Shown: positions 1-7,575, counted from the first letter of the stretch. The stretch is 23,302 bases of DNA from Firmicutes bacterium UBA6132 (GCA_002435835.1 DIVM01000013.1:30935-54236); one strand, 5' to 3'. Numbers and translations are program-made. Notes: a model not told the origin generated them from the letters alone.

Positions 1-177
1 TACCTATTTTTATTAATTATTATCTAAGATCTAAAACTATTTTATTCTAAAATATTCATTATTCAATATTAGCATATTTATTTAAAGTGGATATATTTAG
101 TACTGAAGTTAATGAAAATACATAAAACTGTAGAAATATTTGCAAATATCATATATAATAATTATGAGGTGATTTGT

Positions 178-1470
178 TTGAAGTCTGTTCAAAAAATGTT
201 GTTTGTATCATTATCCGTTGCATTGGCTTCATTGGTAAATTTAGGATTACTGGGAAGTGATTTTGTTGTTTCAGCAGGAATAATAATTTTTGTAATATTT
301 CTTTATCATTATGATGATATGAGCCCGGTTCCTTTAGGTATATTGTCCGGTATAATGGTTTTTGTTATGAGAGTGGCAGTTCATGAATTAACTTATGGTG
401 ATGGTTTTAATTCAGCTGTTACTTATATTATTGAATTTATATTCTACATTATTTATTCTTTATTTTTTAAATTATTGATAAAAAAAGAAATCAAAAATAA
501 TTTGGGTGTTCTTTTTGTTAAGCTTATAGTTTGCGATTTTGGGGCAAACTTTGTGGAGGGACTTATAAGATATTTTATACTCACTAAACCGTATCTTGTT
601 GATGTCATTCCGTCATTGCTTATAGTAAGCGTTGTCCGTTCTGTGACAATTTTGACTGTTATAAACGCGTTAAATTATTACGGCATGTTGCTTACAAAGC
701 GTGAGCATGAAGAAAGATATAAAAAATTGTTGTATTTGACATCCAAACTAAAGTCAGAACTTTTCTGGATTGAAAAAAACATGGAAAATATTGAGCAAGT
801 CATGACTCAGTCATATGAACTGTTCGAACAAATCAAAAACAACGAAGACAATGAAAGTTGGGCAAATAAAGCTTTGACTATAGCAAAGGATATACATGAA
901 ATAAAAAAGGAAAATGGACTGGTTGTTCGAGGAATTAAAGATATAACACAAAATGAGCTTAAGGACAACGGTATGGAATATAAGGATATAAACAATATTC
1001 TTCTTGAAACTATGAAAAGGGAATCTAAAATCTTTAACAAAAACATAGAATTTGAATTTGATGTAGGGGAAAATTTTTATACTTCAAAACATTACTATCT
1101 CATGTCTGTTTTAAGAAATCTTATAACAAACAGCATGGACGCTGTTGAAGAATCTCAAAACAATGCAAAAATCAGCGTTATACACAAAATTCATGGGCAG
1201 GAGCATGTTTTTAAAGTTTCTGATAATGGAGCAGGCATTGAAGAAGAAGATTTGAAGCAAATATTTTCGCCAGGTTTTTCAACTAAAATTAATTATAATA
1301 CAGGTGAAATAAACAGAGGTCTTGGACTTAGCATAGTTCAATATATTGTTGAAGAACAGCTTAATGGAAAAATAGATGTAAATTCTAAGGTAGGATTTGG
1401 AACAAATTTTATTATTATAATACCGAAAATATTTTTGGAGGAAGATGTGGATGAAAATATTCATTGTTGA
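178..1470 (+). CDS. Sensor histidine kinase, GlnK/YcbA-like
   Basis: Membrane sensor kinase of a two-component pair. The N-terminal ~185 residues are strongly hydrophobic with several membrane spans. A coiled, charged linker follows, then a DIHEIKKEN box whose His (about residue 240, codon at 895-897) is the likely phosphoacceptor. The C-terminal GHKL ATPase has an N box (LRNLITNSMDAVEE), a G1 box (SDNGAGIEEED) and a G2 box (GLGLSIVQYIVEE). An ATG at 112 would add 22 residues but has no ribosome binding site. GAGGTG at 166-171 sits 6 nt before TTG at 178, giving 430 aa, so TTG is preferred. The gene overlaps the response regulator by about 20 nt, so the two are translationally coupled. Kinase architecture plus a YcbB-type partner resembles Bacillus GlnK-GlnL, which responds to glutamine. 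The ligand here is inferred only. Confidence 0.88.
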   Translation: MKSVQKMLFVSLSVALASLVNLGLLGSDFVVSAGIIIFVIFLYHYDDMSPVPLGILSGIMVFVMRVAVHELTYGDGFNSAVTYIIEFIFYIIYSLFFKLLIKKEIKNNLGVLFVKLIVCDFGANFVEGLIRYFILTKPYLVDVIPSLLIVSVVRSVTILTVINALNYYGMLLTKREHEERYKKLLYLTSKLKSELFWIEKNMENIEQVMTQSYELFEQIKNNEDNESWANKALTIAKDIHEIKKENGLVVRGIKDITQNELKDNGMEYKDINNILLETMKRESKIFNKNIEFEFDVGENFYTSKHYYLMSVLRNLITNSMDAVEESQNNAKISVIHKIHGQEHVFKVSDNGAGIEEEDLKQIFSPGFSTKINYNTGEINRGLGLSIVQYIVEEQLNGKIDVNSKVGFGTNFIIIIPKIFLEEDVDENIHC

Positions 1471-2293
1471 TGATGACAGAAATATAGTTAAAATTCTTGA
1501 AAAAATAATTATAGATAAAGATTTAGGTGAAGTTTTAGGAAAAGCTTATAACGGACTTGATGCCTCAAAAGATATTGCAGCACTTAGTCCGGATTTGGTT
1601 TTATTAGATTTGCTTATGCCTGGAAAGGATGGTATTAGCTTGGTAAAGGAATTGAAGAAAAGTAATCCTAACACACAGTATATAATGATTTCTCAGGTAT
1701 CATCCAAAGAAATGGTATCAAAAGCATATGAGAGCGGTGTGGAATTTTTTATATCAAAGCCTATTGATGCAATTGAAGTACAAACAGTTATTAAAAAGGT
1801 TATAGAAAAATTGGAAATGAACAAGAAATTTGAAATGATTCAAAGATTGTTCCCTGCAAGCCAAAATACTGTTTCTTCAGAACTTAATAAAGATAATAGC
1901 GTTGTGGGCATAAAAAGAGTGATGCAAAGAATAGGTATACTCAGCGAGTCAGGTAGTCAAGATATAATAAATGTAGCAAAGTACTTAATCGAAACAAAAA
2001 AAAGTATGTCCGATATTTCTTTATTAGAGCTGTGTAGCCAGTTTAATGTTAACCCGAAAATTACGGAACAAAGGATTAGAAGAGCAGCTACTGTGGGAAT
2101 GATAAATTTGGCAAATATAGGAACTGAAGATTATATGAATGAAATATTTACTGAATACTCCAATGGATTATATAACTTCGAACAAATTAAAATTGAGATG
2201 GACTTTATTAGGGGAAAAAGTATAAAAAGAGGAACGGTGAATTTAAAAAAATTCATAGATGGCATAGTTTATTATAGTGAAATAGAAATGTGA
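1451..2293 (+). CDS. Response regulator, GlnL/YcbB-like
   Basis: DNA-binding response regulator of about 280 aa. The receiver domain (residues 1-118) has the acidic triad IVDDD at 5-9, phospho-acceptor Asp53 in LLDLLMPGKDG, Ser81 and Lys103 (SKP). The C-terminal ~150 residues (from about MIQRLF) match the YcbB-type output domain seen in B. subtilis GlnL, with a helical DNA-binding section around LLELCSQFNVNPKITEQRIRRA. An in-frame ATG at 1445 lies only 3 nt from GGAGG (1437-1441). The ATG at 1451 has a 9-nt spacing and begins MKIFIVDDD as relatives do, so 1451 is preferred. The start lies inside the end of the kinase gene. The likely targets are the two transporter genes downstream, which share a repeated upstream element. 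A strong terminator follows the stop codon. Confidence 0.9.
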   Translation: MKIFIVDDDRNIVKILEKIIIDKDLGEVLGKAYNGLDASKDIAALSPDLVLLDLLMPGKDGISLVKELKKSNPNTQYIMISQVSSKEMVSKAYESGVEFFISKPIDAIEVQTVIKKVIEKLEMNKKFEMIQRLFPASQNTVSSELNKDNSVVGIKRVMQRIGILSESGSQDIINVAKYLIETKKSMSDISLLELCSQFNVNPKITEQRIRRAATVGMINLANIGTEDYMNEIFTEYSNGLYNFEQIKIEMDFIRGKSIKRGTVNLKKFIDGIVYYSEIEM

Positions 2294-2303
2294 TGATTTT
2301 ATG

Positions 2304-2340
2304 GTATTGATAATTATTTTTTATTATCGATACTTTTTTT
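2304..2340 (+). terminator. Intrinsic terminator after the two-component genes
   Basis: An 11-bp stem (2304-2314 with 2323-2333, one G-U pair) with an 8-nt loop is followed by seven T residues at 2334-2340. It separates the kinase-regulator operon from the transporter gene at 2433, so that gene needs its own promoter. Confidence 0.9.
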
Positions 2341-2406
2341 ATAAAAATTTTTTATAGTGTATGAAACTTATCGAAGAAATCTGAAAGCCCTCCATTAAAA
2401 TATAGT
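2341..2406 (+). promoter_or_regulatory. Conserved element with three 10-bp-phased GAA boxes, copy 1
   Basis: ATAAAAAT-TTTTTATAG at 2341-2357 is followed by GAA boxes starting at 2363, 2373 and 2383, exactly 10 bp apart (GAAACTTATC, GAAGAAATCT, GAAAG). A near copy precedes the AGCS gene at 3676-3721. TATAGT at 2401-2406 could serve as the -10 hexamer, with no good -35 at standard spacing, as expected for an activator-dependent promoter. The 10-bp direct-repeat period matches the TTTTGT-N4-TTTTGT arrangement known for B. subtilis GlnL. Binding by the adjacent regulator is inferred. Confidence 0.7.
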
Positions 2407-2432
2407 TAATAAAATGTTATTGGAGGAATTAA

Positions 2433-3572
2433 ATGGGAAAGAAAACAGGAGTTACTGCATTTGGAATCGCTTCCACATATGTTGGAACGGTAATTGGAGC
2501 TGGATATGCTTCAGGACAGGAAATTTTACAATTTTTTAATGCTTTTGAGAAACAAGGACTATTTTCTCTGGTAGTTGCAACAGTATTGTTTATTATTTAT
2601 GCATATTTACCATTGGTATTGGGTAAAAAATTAAATTGTACAAATTATGAAAAGGTTATCTCATTTGGCGGTTCAAAATTGCCCAAAATATTTGCTGACA
2701 TATTAATAACATTTACACTGTTTGGTACATTGACTATTATGATTGCTGCATCAGGTACAACTTTTAGCACAGCATTTGGCTTGCCAACATACGCTGGTGG
2801 CATTATTTTATGTTCATTGTTGATCGTGAGTTTGTTTGCAGGGCTTGATGGTATAGTAAAAGTATTGTCAGCAATTGTACCTTTTATGGTTTTAGGAGCA
2901 TTAGGAATGGGCGTTTATTTTATAGCAAATCCTATTTCAGTTGCTGATACGGCGAAGGAAATTATTGTAAACTCAAGCCCATTAATTAAACATTGGTCCT
3001 TGTCAGGAATTTTATATGTTTCATTTAATTTTGTTATTGCTATTGCAGTATTAGTACCAATGGGTCAAAAATCCAATAGCGAAAAAACACTTATGTCAGG
3101 TTCACTCATAGGAGGCATGTGTCTTGGTATTTGTGCTTTTGCTTTATATACAGCATTACAAAGAAATATTCAGGTAGTTGGCAATGCTTCTTTGCCTATG
3201 GTTGCTTTAGCAAATTCAATATCACCTATGTTTGGGTCAGTTTATTCCATAATATTATTTTTAGGACTTTATTCAACAGCAATTTCATGCTTCTATGGAG
3301 TTTATACAAGATTTAATGAAAGTCCTGTTGGTGGAAAATTAGGAAACAAAACAATAATATTGTTAGTTTCAGCATTTTCTTATACTGCCAGCTTGCTCGG
3401 TTTCACTAAATTAATCGGATATGTATATCCAGGAATAGGTTATGGTGGAATAATCCTTATGTTGTTGGTGCTTATAACTTTTTTCAGAAAAGAAAATCAA
3501 ATTTTGGGAGACACAGAAAGCAAAATAGAAACATCGGAAAATAAACTTAAAGAAAAATATATCGAAAATTAA
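2433..3572 (+). CDS. YkvI-family membrane transporter
   Basis: Integral membrane protein of 379 aa with about 10-11 hydrophobic segments. It matches the YkvI family, a branch of the LeuT/APC-fold superfamily whose members are thought to be Na+-coupled amino-acid or organic solute carriers. The first helix carries the family hallmark GTVIGAGYASGQEILQFF (about residues 18-35), an unwound glycine-rich segment typical of a substrate site. The C-terminal ~25 residues are charged and cytoplasmic. GGAGG at 2422-2426 lies 6 nt before the ATG. The gene is monocistronic: a terminator precedes it and another follows. Its upstream element is shared with the AGCS gene, so the two are probably co-regulated. 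Substrate is unknown; glutamine or another amino acid would fit the sensor type. Confidence 0.85.
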   Translation: MGKKTGVTAFGIASTYVGTVIGAGYASGQEILQFFNAFEKQGLFSLVVATVLFIIYAYLPLVLGKKLNCTNYEKVISFGGSKLPKIFADILITFTLFGTLTIMIAASGTTFSTAFGLPTYAGGIILCSLLIVSLFAGLDGIVKVLSAIVPFMVLGALGMGVYFIANPISVADTAKEIIVNSSPLIKHWSLSGILYVSFNFVIAIAVLVPMGQKSNSEKTLMSGSLIGGMCLGICAFALYTALQRNIQVVGNASLPMVALANSISPMFGSVYSIILFLGLYSTAISCFYGVYTRFNESPVGGKLGNKTIILLVSAFSYTASLLGFTKLIGYVYPGIGYGGIILMLLVLITFFRKENQILGDTESKIETSENKLKEKYIEN

Positions 3573-3589
3573 AAATAATTAAAATATTT

Positions 3590-3640
3590 AATAAGAACCT
3601 TACACGTCAAAATGTTGACAAGTTGGGTTCTTATTTTATT
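3590..3640 (+). terminator. Intrinsic terminator after the YkvI-type gene
   Basis: AATAAGAACC at 3590-3599 pairs with GGTTCTTATT at 3626-3635. An inner GTCAA/TTGAC stem (3606-3610 with 3615-3619) makes a bulged hairpin, followed by a T-rich tract. Confidence 0.85.
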
Positions 3641-3675
3641 TATTTATACTTTATTTTATTATTAATAAGTTTTTG

Positions 3676-3742
3676 ATAAAAATATTTTATAGCAATGAAA
3701 CTAATTGAAGAAAATTGAAAGTAGAACTTTACAATGTATTAG
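3676..3742 (+). promoter_or_regulatory. Conserved element with three 10-bp-phased GAA boxes, copy 2
   Basis: ATAAAAATATTTTATAG at 3676-3692 matches copy 1 at 16 of 17 positions. GAA boxes start at 3697, 3707 and 3717, and this 27-bp block matches copy 1 at 23 of 27 positions. TTGAAA at 3715-3720 and TATTAG at 3737-3742, with a 16-bp spacer, can serve as the promoter, so the third box overlaps the -35. This is a class II activator geometry. Confidence 0.7.
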
Positions 3743-3813
3743 TAGAAACGTTTGCGTTTAAGAAATAGACTTCAATGTATTTTTATAATAATAAAAAAAT
3801 GGAGGCTTTTTAT

Positions 3814-5280
3814 ATGGAAAGTTTTAGAGTTTTGGTTGATGTTTTAAATACAGTACTTTGGGATTATCTACTTATTTTTGCACTTTTGGGTGTTGGTGTT
3901 TATATGACTGTTAAACTTAAATTTCCTCAATTTACACGATTATTTCCAGCTCTAAGGAAAATGATTTTAGGCATAATAAAGAAAGAAGAAGTTGAAGAAG
4001 GTAAAATGACATCTTTCCAAGCTTTATCTACAGCTGTAGCGGCACAGGTAGGTACGGGAAATATTGTGGGCGTTGCAACAGCCATTGCAGCAGGTGGCCC
4101 TGGAGCTGTTTTTTGGATGTTACTATCAGCTTTCTTTGGTATGGCTACAATTTTTAGCGAAGCCGTATTAGCTCAAGTGTATAGAGAAACTAAGAATGGA
4201 GAATTAGTAGGTGGCCCTGCTTACTATATTAAAAATGGTTTGAAATCTAAAAAGTTAGCTACATTTTTTTCAATAGCATGCATAGTTGCATTAGGAGTAG
4301 TTGGCGTTATGGTTCAGTCCAATTCAGTAGCTGGTTCAGTTAGCACTGCTTTTAATGTTCCTGTGACCGCAGTTTCCATTGGACTTGCAATAGTAGTTAC
4401 TTTAATATTAATGGGTGGAATGGGAAGAATAGCATCTTTTGCGGAAACTGTAGTTCCATTGATGGCTGGTGCATATATATTGGGAAGTTTTTTAATTATA
4501 GTTTTGAACTTAGGAGAATTTATTACAGCTTTAAAGACTATTTTTGTGGGAGCATTTAAACCTACTTCAATAGGAGGAGTTCTTGGTATTACAGTTCAAC
4601 AAACTATAAGATTTGGCCTTGCAAGAGGATTGTTTTCTAATGAAGCTGGAATGGGTTCTACACCACATTCTCATGCAGTTGCAGATGCTAAGCATCCTGC
4701 AGAGCAAGGATTTGCAGCAATGATAGGGGTATTTATTTGTACATTTTTAATTTGTACATCAACTGTTATGGTAAATATGGCTTCAGGCTCATATAATCCA
4801 ACAATACCTGCTTCGGCAATGGTTGAGAGCGCAACAGTTATGACACAAAATGGTTTTGCTTCGAGCTTTGGCATATTTGGTGGAATGTTTTTATCAGTTT
4901 GTTTATCATTTTTCTCTTTGACAACTATTGTAGGTTGGTATTTCTTTGCAGAGTCAAATGTTAAAAACTTATTTAATGCAAAACCTATAACTTTAAATAC
5001 TTTTAAAGTAATATCAATTACAGCTTTAATAATCGGAACGCTGATTGATGCTACATTTGTTTGGAAATTAGCTGACATGGCCATGGGAATAATGGCTATA
5101 CCAAATATTGTTGCCTTATTCGTGCTATCTAAGGAAGTTCGATTTATATTGGATGATTATGATTCAAAGGTACTAAGTAAAAATATTTATTGGGATTATA
5201 AATACCAAAATATTGAAGAAAAAAATAGTAAGAAAAAATCAATTTTAAGTAAAACTTTAAGTACTACTGTATTAAAATAG
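3814..5280 (+). CDS. AGCS-family sodium:amino acid symporter
   Basis: Alanine/glycine/glutamine:cation symporter of 488 aa with about 11 membrane helices. Family signatures are GTGNIVGVATAIAAGGPGA near residues 85-103 and FSNEAGMGSTPHSHA in the middle of the protein. An in-frame ATG at 3775 has no ribosome binding site. GGAGG at 3801-3805 lies 8 nt before ATG 3814, so the shorter form is chosen. B. subtilis GlnT (AlsT-type) belongs to this family and is controlled by GlnK-GlnL. The kinase-regulator pair upstream and the shared 10-bp-phased promoter element suggest an equivalent role. The family also moves alanine and glycine, so the substrate is not settled. A terminator follows. Confidence 0.92.
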   Translation: MESFRVLVDVLNTVLWDYLLIFALLGVGVYMTVKLKFPQFTRLFPALRKMILGIIKKEEVEEGKMTSFQALSTAVAAQVGTGNIVGVATAIAAGGPGAVFWMLLSAFFGMATIFSEAVLAQVYRETKNGELVGGPAYYIKNGLKSKKLATFFSIACIVALGVVGVMVQSNSVAGSVSTAFNVPVTAVSIGLAIVVTLILMGGMGRIASFAETVVPLMAGAYILGSFLIIVLNLGEFITALKTIFVGAFKPTSIGGVLGITVQQTIRFGLARGLFSNEAGMGSTPHSHAVADAKHPAEQGFAAMIGVFICTFLICTSTVMVNMASGSYNPTIPASAMVESATVMTQNGFASSFGIFGGMFLSVCLSFFSLTTIVGWYFFAESNVKNLFNAKPITLNTFKVISITALIIGTLIDATFVWKLADMAMGIMAIPNIVALFVLSKEVRFILDDYDSKVLSKNIYWDYKYQNIEEKNSKKKSILSKTLSTTVLK

Positions 5281-5593
5281 TCTAAAACTCAATAAGACAG
5301 AGACGTTATTATCAAAAATGCTTCATAATATATACCATCCCTCCATAAAACAGAGGGATTTTTTATTGTCCAGGAAATATAAAAAACTAAAGAAGTGGCT
5401 ATGATTTGTTAAATTTTCAGGTTGTAGCATTTCGTTTAATAATATATAATAATAATAATAATTGTAAAATATTCCATTTTAATAGTATGTAACCTTCTTG
5501 AGTATTGTGTTTTTTTCGACTTTGTAAATATATCATGAAAAATTACAAATAACTAAATAGTAGGTTCTTAAATTTAAAAACAGGAGGAAATAA
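5281..5593. other. Intergenic gap, no gene seen
   Basis: This 313-nt stretch holds the AGCS terminator near its start, an ATA-rich simple repeat around 5440-5465 and no supported ORF. The promoter of the YbaN-like gene must lie here but no clear hexamer pair stands out. Confidence 0.6.
5337..5365 (+). terminator. Intrinsic terminator after the AGCS gene
   Basis: ATCCCTC at 5337-5343 pairs with GAGGGAT at 5353-5359 across a 9-nt loop, followed by a run of T. Confidence 0.88.
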
Positions 5594-6010
5594 TTGAATA
5601 TATTAAAAATAAAAAAAATTTTATTAATAATAGTTGGGTCTGTTTCATTGGTATTAGGTGTTATTGGTATTTTAATGCCCGTACTTCCTACTACGCCTTT
5701 TTTACTTCTTGCATCATTTTGTTATTTGAGAAGCTCTGAAAAACTATATAACTGGCTAATAAACCATCATGTTTTTGGCCCATATATTTACAATTATTTA
5801 ACTTATAAAGCAATACCTAAAAAAACAAAAATAGGTGCTATAATTTTTTTATGGTGTTCATTAATTATATCATCATTAATAATTTCATCATTACATATTA
5901 AAATATTTTTATTTTTAATAGGAATAGCAGTGAGTTTACATATAATTACATTAAAAACGCTGAGTAAAGAAAATTTGAATATTGCTGAAGAGCAAATAAT
6001 TAAAAAGTAA
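5594..6010 (+). CDS. YbaN-family (DUF454) inner-membrane protein
   Basis: Small hydrophobic protein of 138 aa with the DUF454/YbaN signature: an N-terminal hairpin of membrane helices containing GVIGILMPVLPTTPFLLLASFC, then a polar stretch (LYNWLINHHVFGPYIYNY), two further hydrophobic segments and a short charged tail. The start is TTG at 5594, with AGGAGG at 5582-5587 and a 6-nt spacer; no ATG competes. Function is unknown across the family. It lies alone between the AGCS terminator and the MarR gene, with no sign of an operon partner. Confidence 0.85.
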   Translation: MNILKIKKILLIIVGSVSLVLGVIGILMPVLPTTPFLLLASFCYLRSSEKLYNWLINHHVFGPYIYNYLTYKAIPKKTKIGAIIFLWCSLIISSLIISSLHIKIFLFLIGIAVSLHIITLKTLSKENLNIAEEQIIKK

Positions 6011-6388
6011 TATTTGTAAATCAGTTCGTTATGCTGTATTAGAAAAATAGAGATTAAATTAGTTTAACTATTTAAAAAAATATAAAATGAATATGGTATG
6101 AATAAATAAGAAGTTTAATTTTTATAAGATATTTAAAATTTTAAAATCGTAAAATTTTATTACTTGTTGCAATTCAACAGAATTTATGTTAACATTATAT
6201 GACATGCAAATATTAATTAAAATGTTTAATATTGCATAATGTAGTAAAAATCATTTTGATATATGTATATAAAACCGAATAATTATTAATTATAAGTTTT
6301 ATTTTATATGTCTCTTTATTGATGTATTAACTTTATAATTGCACTTATTATCAAACTATAAGTGCAACTTAATTAATTGGAGGAATTA
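6011..6388. other. Intergenic gap upstream of the MarR gene
   Basis: Very AT-rich stretch of 378 nt with no supported ORF. Its last 60 nt hold a TATAAT and a dyad that look like the MarR promoter and operator. Nothing else recognisable was seen. Confidence 0.6.
6334..6367 (+). promoter_or_regulatory. -10 hexamer and dyad before the MarR gene
   Basis: TATAAT at 6334-6339 is followed immediately by a perfect inverted repeat, TTGCACTTAT (6339-6348) and ATAAGTGCAA (6358-6367), with a 9-nt centre. The dyad would overlap the transcription start and sits 21 nt before the start codon. This position fits autoregulation by the MarR protein. No good -35 was found. Confidence 0.55.
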
Positions 6389-6868
6389 ATGCCTGATTAT
6401 AATAACAAAGATGAAATTGATAAAATTTATGCACAACTAAGCCCTCGTGCAAATGAATTATATCAATTTGTAATTAAATATAATGAGTATATGAGTAAAT
6501 TTCATGATTATGATGGTACTGGCGATCTTATTAGTATGGTAGAAATACATTTGTTAACTATAATAGCGGACAACCCTGGTATTACAGTAAGTCAACTATC
6601 AAAAGCATGGGGAACCACTAAAGGAGCTATTTCTCAAAATATAAATAAACTTGAAAAAAAAGAATTGGTTATACGTAAAAAAGAAGAAGATAACGCTAAA
6701 ACAGTTCACATTTATACAACAGAAAAAGGTGAACGATTAAGCACAGCCCATAAATCTTATGATAATGCAGATATTATGCAAACAAAACATGAACTATTAA
6801 AAAGCTGTACCATCGAAGAAATTGATACATTCTACAAAGTAATACATGAATATATAAAATTGTTTTAA
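6389..6868 (+). CDS. MarR-family transcriptional regulator
   Basis: Protein of 159 aa with the MarR winged helix at about residues 50-115: ITVSQLSKAWGTTKGAISQNINKLEKK (helix-turn-helix, about 65-91), then a wing with RKKEEDNAKTVHIYTTEKG. Flanking helices at both ends form the dimer interface. The reading frame is open to a TTG at 6377, but that codon overlaps the ribosome binding site. GGAGG at 6379-6383 lies 5 nt before ATG 6389, which is the better start. A dyad overlaps its promoter, and two GTTTAG/CTAAAC palindromes lie downstream, before the permease gene. It may act on either or both. The ligand is unknown. Confidence 0.9.
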   Translation: MPDYNNKDEIDKIYAQLSPRANELYQFVIKYNEYMSKFHDYDGTGDLISMVEIHLLTIIADNPGITVSQLSKAWGTTKGAISQNINKLEKKELVIRKKEEDNAKTVHIYTTEKGERLSTAHKSYDNADIMQTKHELLKSCTIEEIDTFYKVIHEYIKLF

Positions 6869-6880
6869 TAAAATAATATG

Positions 6881-6929
6881 GCAAGTGTTAATTATGGTTT
6901 ATAGCCTAAAATAAATGCTTGCTTTTTTT
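6881..6929 (+). terminator. Probable terminator after the MarR gene
   Basis: GCAAGTGTT at 6881-6889 can pair with AATGCTTGC ending at 6922 (two G-U pairs). The loop is long, and a run of seven T starts at 6923. Confidence 0.55.
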
Positions 6930-7110
6930 ATGTTAAAATTATAGAATGTCTAAACTTAAAATTTAATCAATTTAATGATTAAGTGTTTAGTTGCTAAACA
7001 AAAAAATAAAATAACACCTATAAAAGGTAAAAAGTAAGCAAAAATAGACGTATTATTACAATAAAATAAAAAATAACAAAAATATTGTTTATGCGATAAA
7101 CAATATTTTT
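6919..7110 (+). ncRNA. Candidate short untranslated transcription unit
   Basis: TTGCTT (6919-6924), a 17-nt spacer and TAGAAT (6942-6947) make a weak promoter. No ORF with a ribosome binding site follows, and the stretch ends at the strong terminator at 7078-7111. A GTTTAG-type palindrome lies about 30 nt after the presumed start. Together this could give a ~155-nt RNA. It may equally be the leftover of a deleted gene or a simple insulator. The promoter is the weakest part of the case. Confidence 0.25.
6984..7000. promoter_or_regulatory. Palindromic operator, copy 1
   Basis: Perfect 17-bp palindrome TGTTTAG-TTG-CTAAACA. A near copy lies 189 bp downstream at the permease promoter. A further CTAAAC half site lies at 6950-6955. 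The size and symmetry suit a dimeric winged-helix repressor such as a MarR protein. Confidence 0.6.
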
Positions 7111-7111
7111 T
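7078..7111. terminator. Strong bidirectional terminator
   Basis: A perfect 15-bp stem (7078-7092 with 7096-7110) has a GCG triloop, with A residues on the left flank and T residues on the right. It lies just upstream of the permease promoter and would insulate it from transcription on either side. Confidence 0.85.
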
Positions 7112-7131
7112 AATAATTTTAATAAATAATA

Positions 7132-7160
7132 TTGACATTTGAGAATGAGTTTATTATAAT
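7132..7160 (+). promoter_or_regulatory. Consensus sigma-A promoter of the permease operon
   Basis: TTGACA at 7132-7137 and TATAAT at 7155-7160 are separated by exactly 17 bp, both hexamers matching consensus. Transcription should start near 7167, giving a leader of about 400 nt before the APC permease start codon. Confidence 0.85.
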
Positions 7161-7172
7161 TAATTTAAGATA

Positions 7173-7187
7173 GTTTAGCTGCTAAAC
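7173..7187. promoter_or_regulatory. Palindromic operator, copy 2
   Basis: GTTTAG-CTG-CTAAAC is a perfect palindrome apart from the central base. It lies just downstream of the predicted start site, the classic position for steric repression. It differs from copy 1 mainly in one centre base. Confidence 0.65.
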
Positions 7188-7575
7188 AAAATAAATTTCT
7201 TAGTGCACATGATTTTGGCCAGTCATGTAGAGCAAAGCAAGTAGTTAAGTTTGTAAGATTACATAATTTTTAAAAAGTATAAATTGAAGAGTTTGTAACA
7301 ATAAAATGAAATAGTTACGATTGTTATGAAAACGTTAAGACAGCAAGTTTTATATTAGGATCATGATATATATAGCGTGATTAATTATATTAACAAATTA
7401 AAAAAGATCTTCAATTTTATAATTATAATATGTAATCTATCTTGTTAGTTATTTTTTAATATTTAAAAATTGCATCAAATATAGAAATACCTAATGTTCA
7501 AGATTTTTTGATTTCTAAAATTATTATGATGAGTTTAAAATTTTATATTAAATAATTCCTTAAAGGAGAACTTTT
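7188..7575 (+). other. Long structured 5' leader of the permease operon
   Basis: No ORF with a ribosome binding site was seen in this ~390-nt leader. AAATTGAAGA at 7281-7290 pairs perfectly with TCTTCAATTT at 7408-7417 and encloses two further stems: TAACAAT (7296-7302) with ATTGTTA, flanked by GTTT/AAAC, and GTTAA/TTAAC (about 7334-7394) around ATCATG/CGTGAT. An ACATGA/TCATGT hairpin lies at 7207-7228. No known riboswitch consensus was recognised and no attenuator with a U-tract follows. Confidence 0.35.

Noticed and set aside
105..117. GAAG/GAAA pair upstream of the histidine kinase gene resembling the phased GAA boxes
   Set aside because: The spacing is 9 bp rather than 10 and the flanking conserved block is missing, so autoregulation through this motif is not supported.
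6956..7138. 60-codon hydrophobic open frame on the minus strand
   Set aside because: It has no ribosome binding site, contains the palindrome and terminator stem, and its composition is what AT-rich DNA gives by chance.
7188..7575. Known riboswitch (T-box, lysine, SAM, glycine) in the permease leader
   Set aside because: None of the conserved core motifs of these classes could be found, and there is no terminator stem with a U-tract before the start codon.
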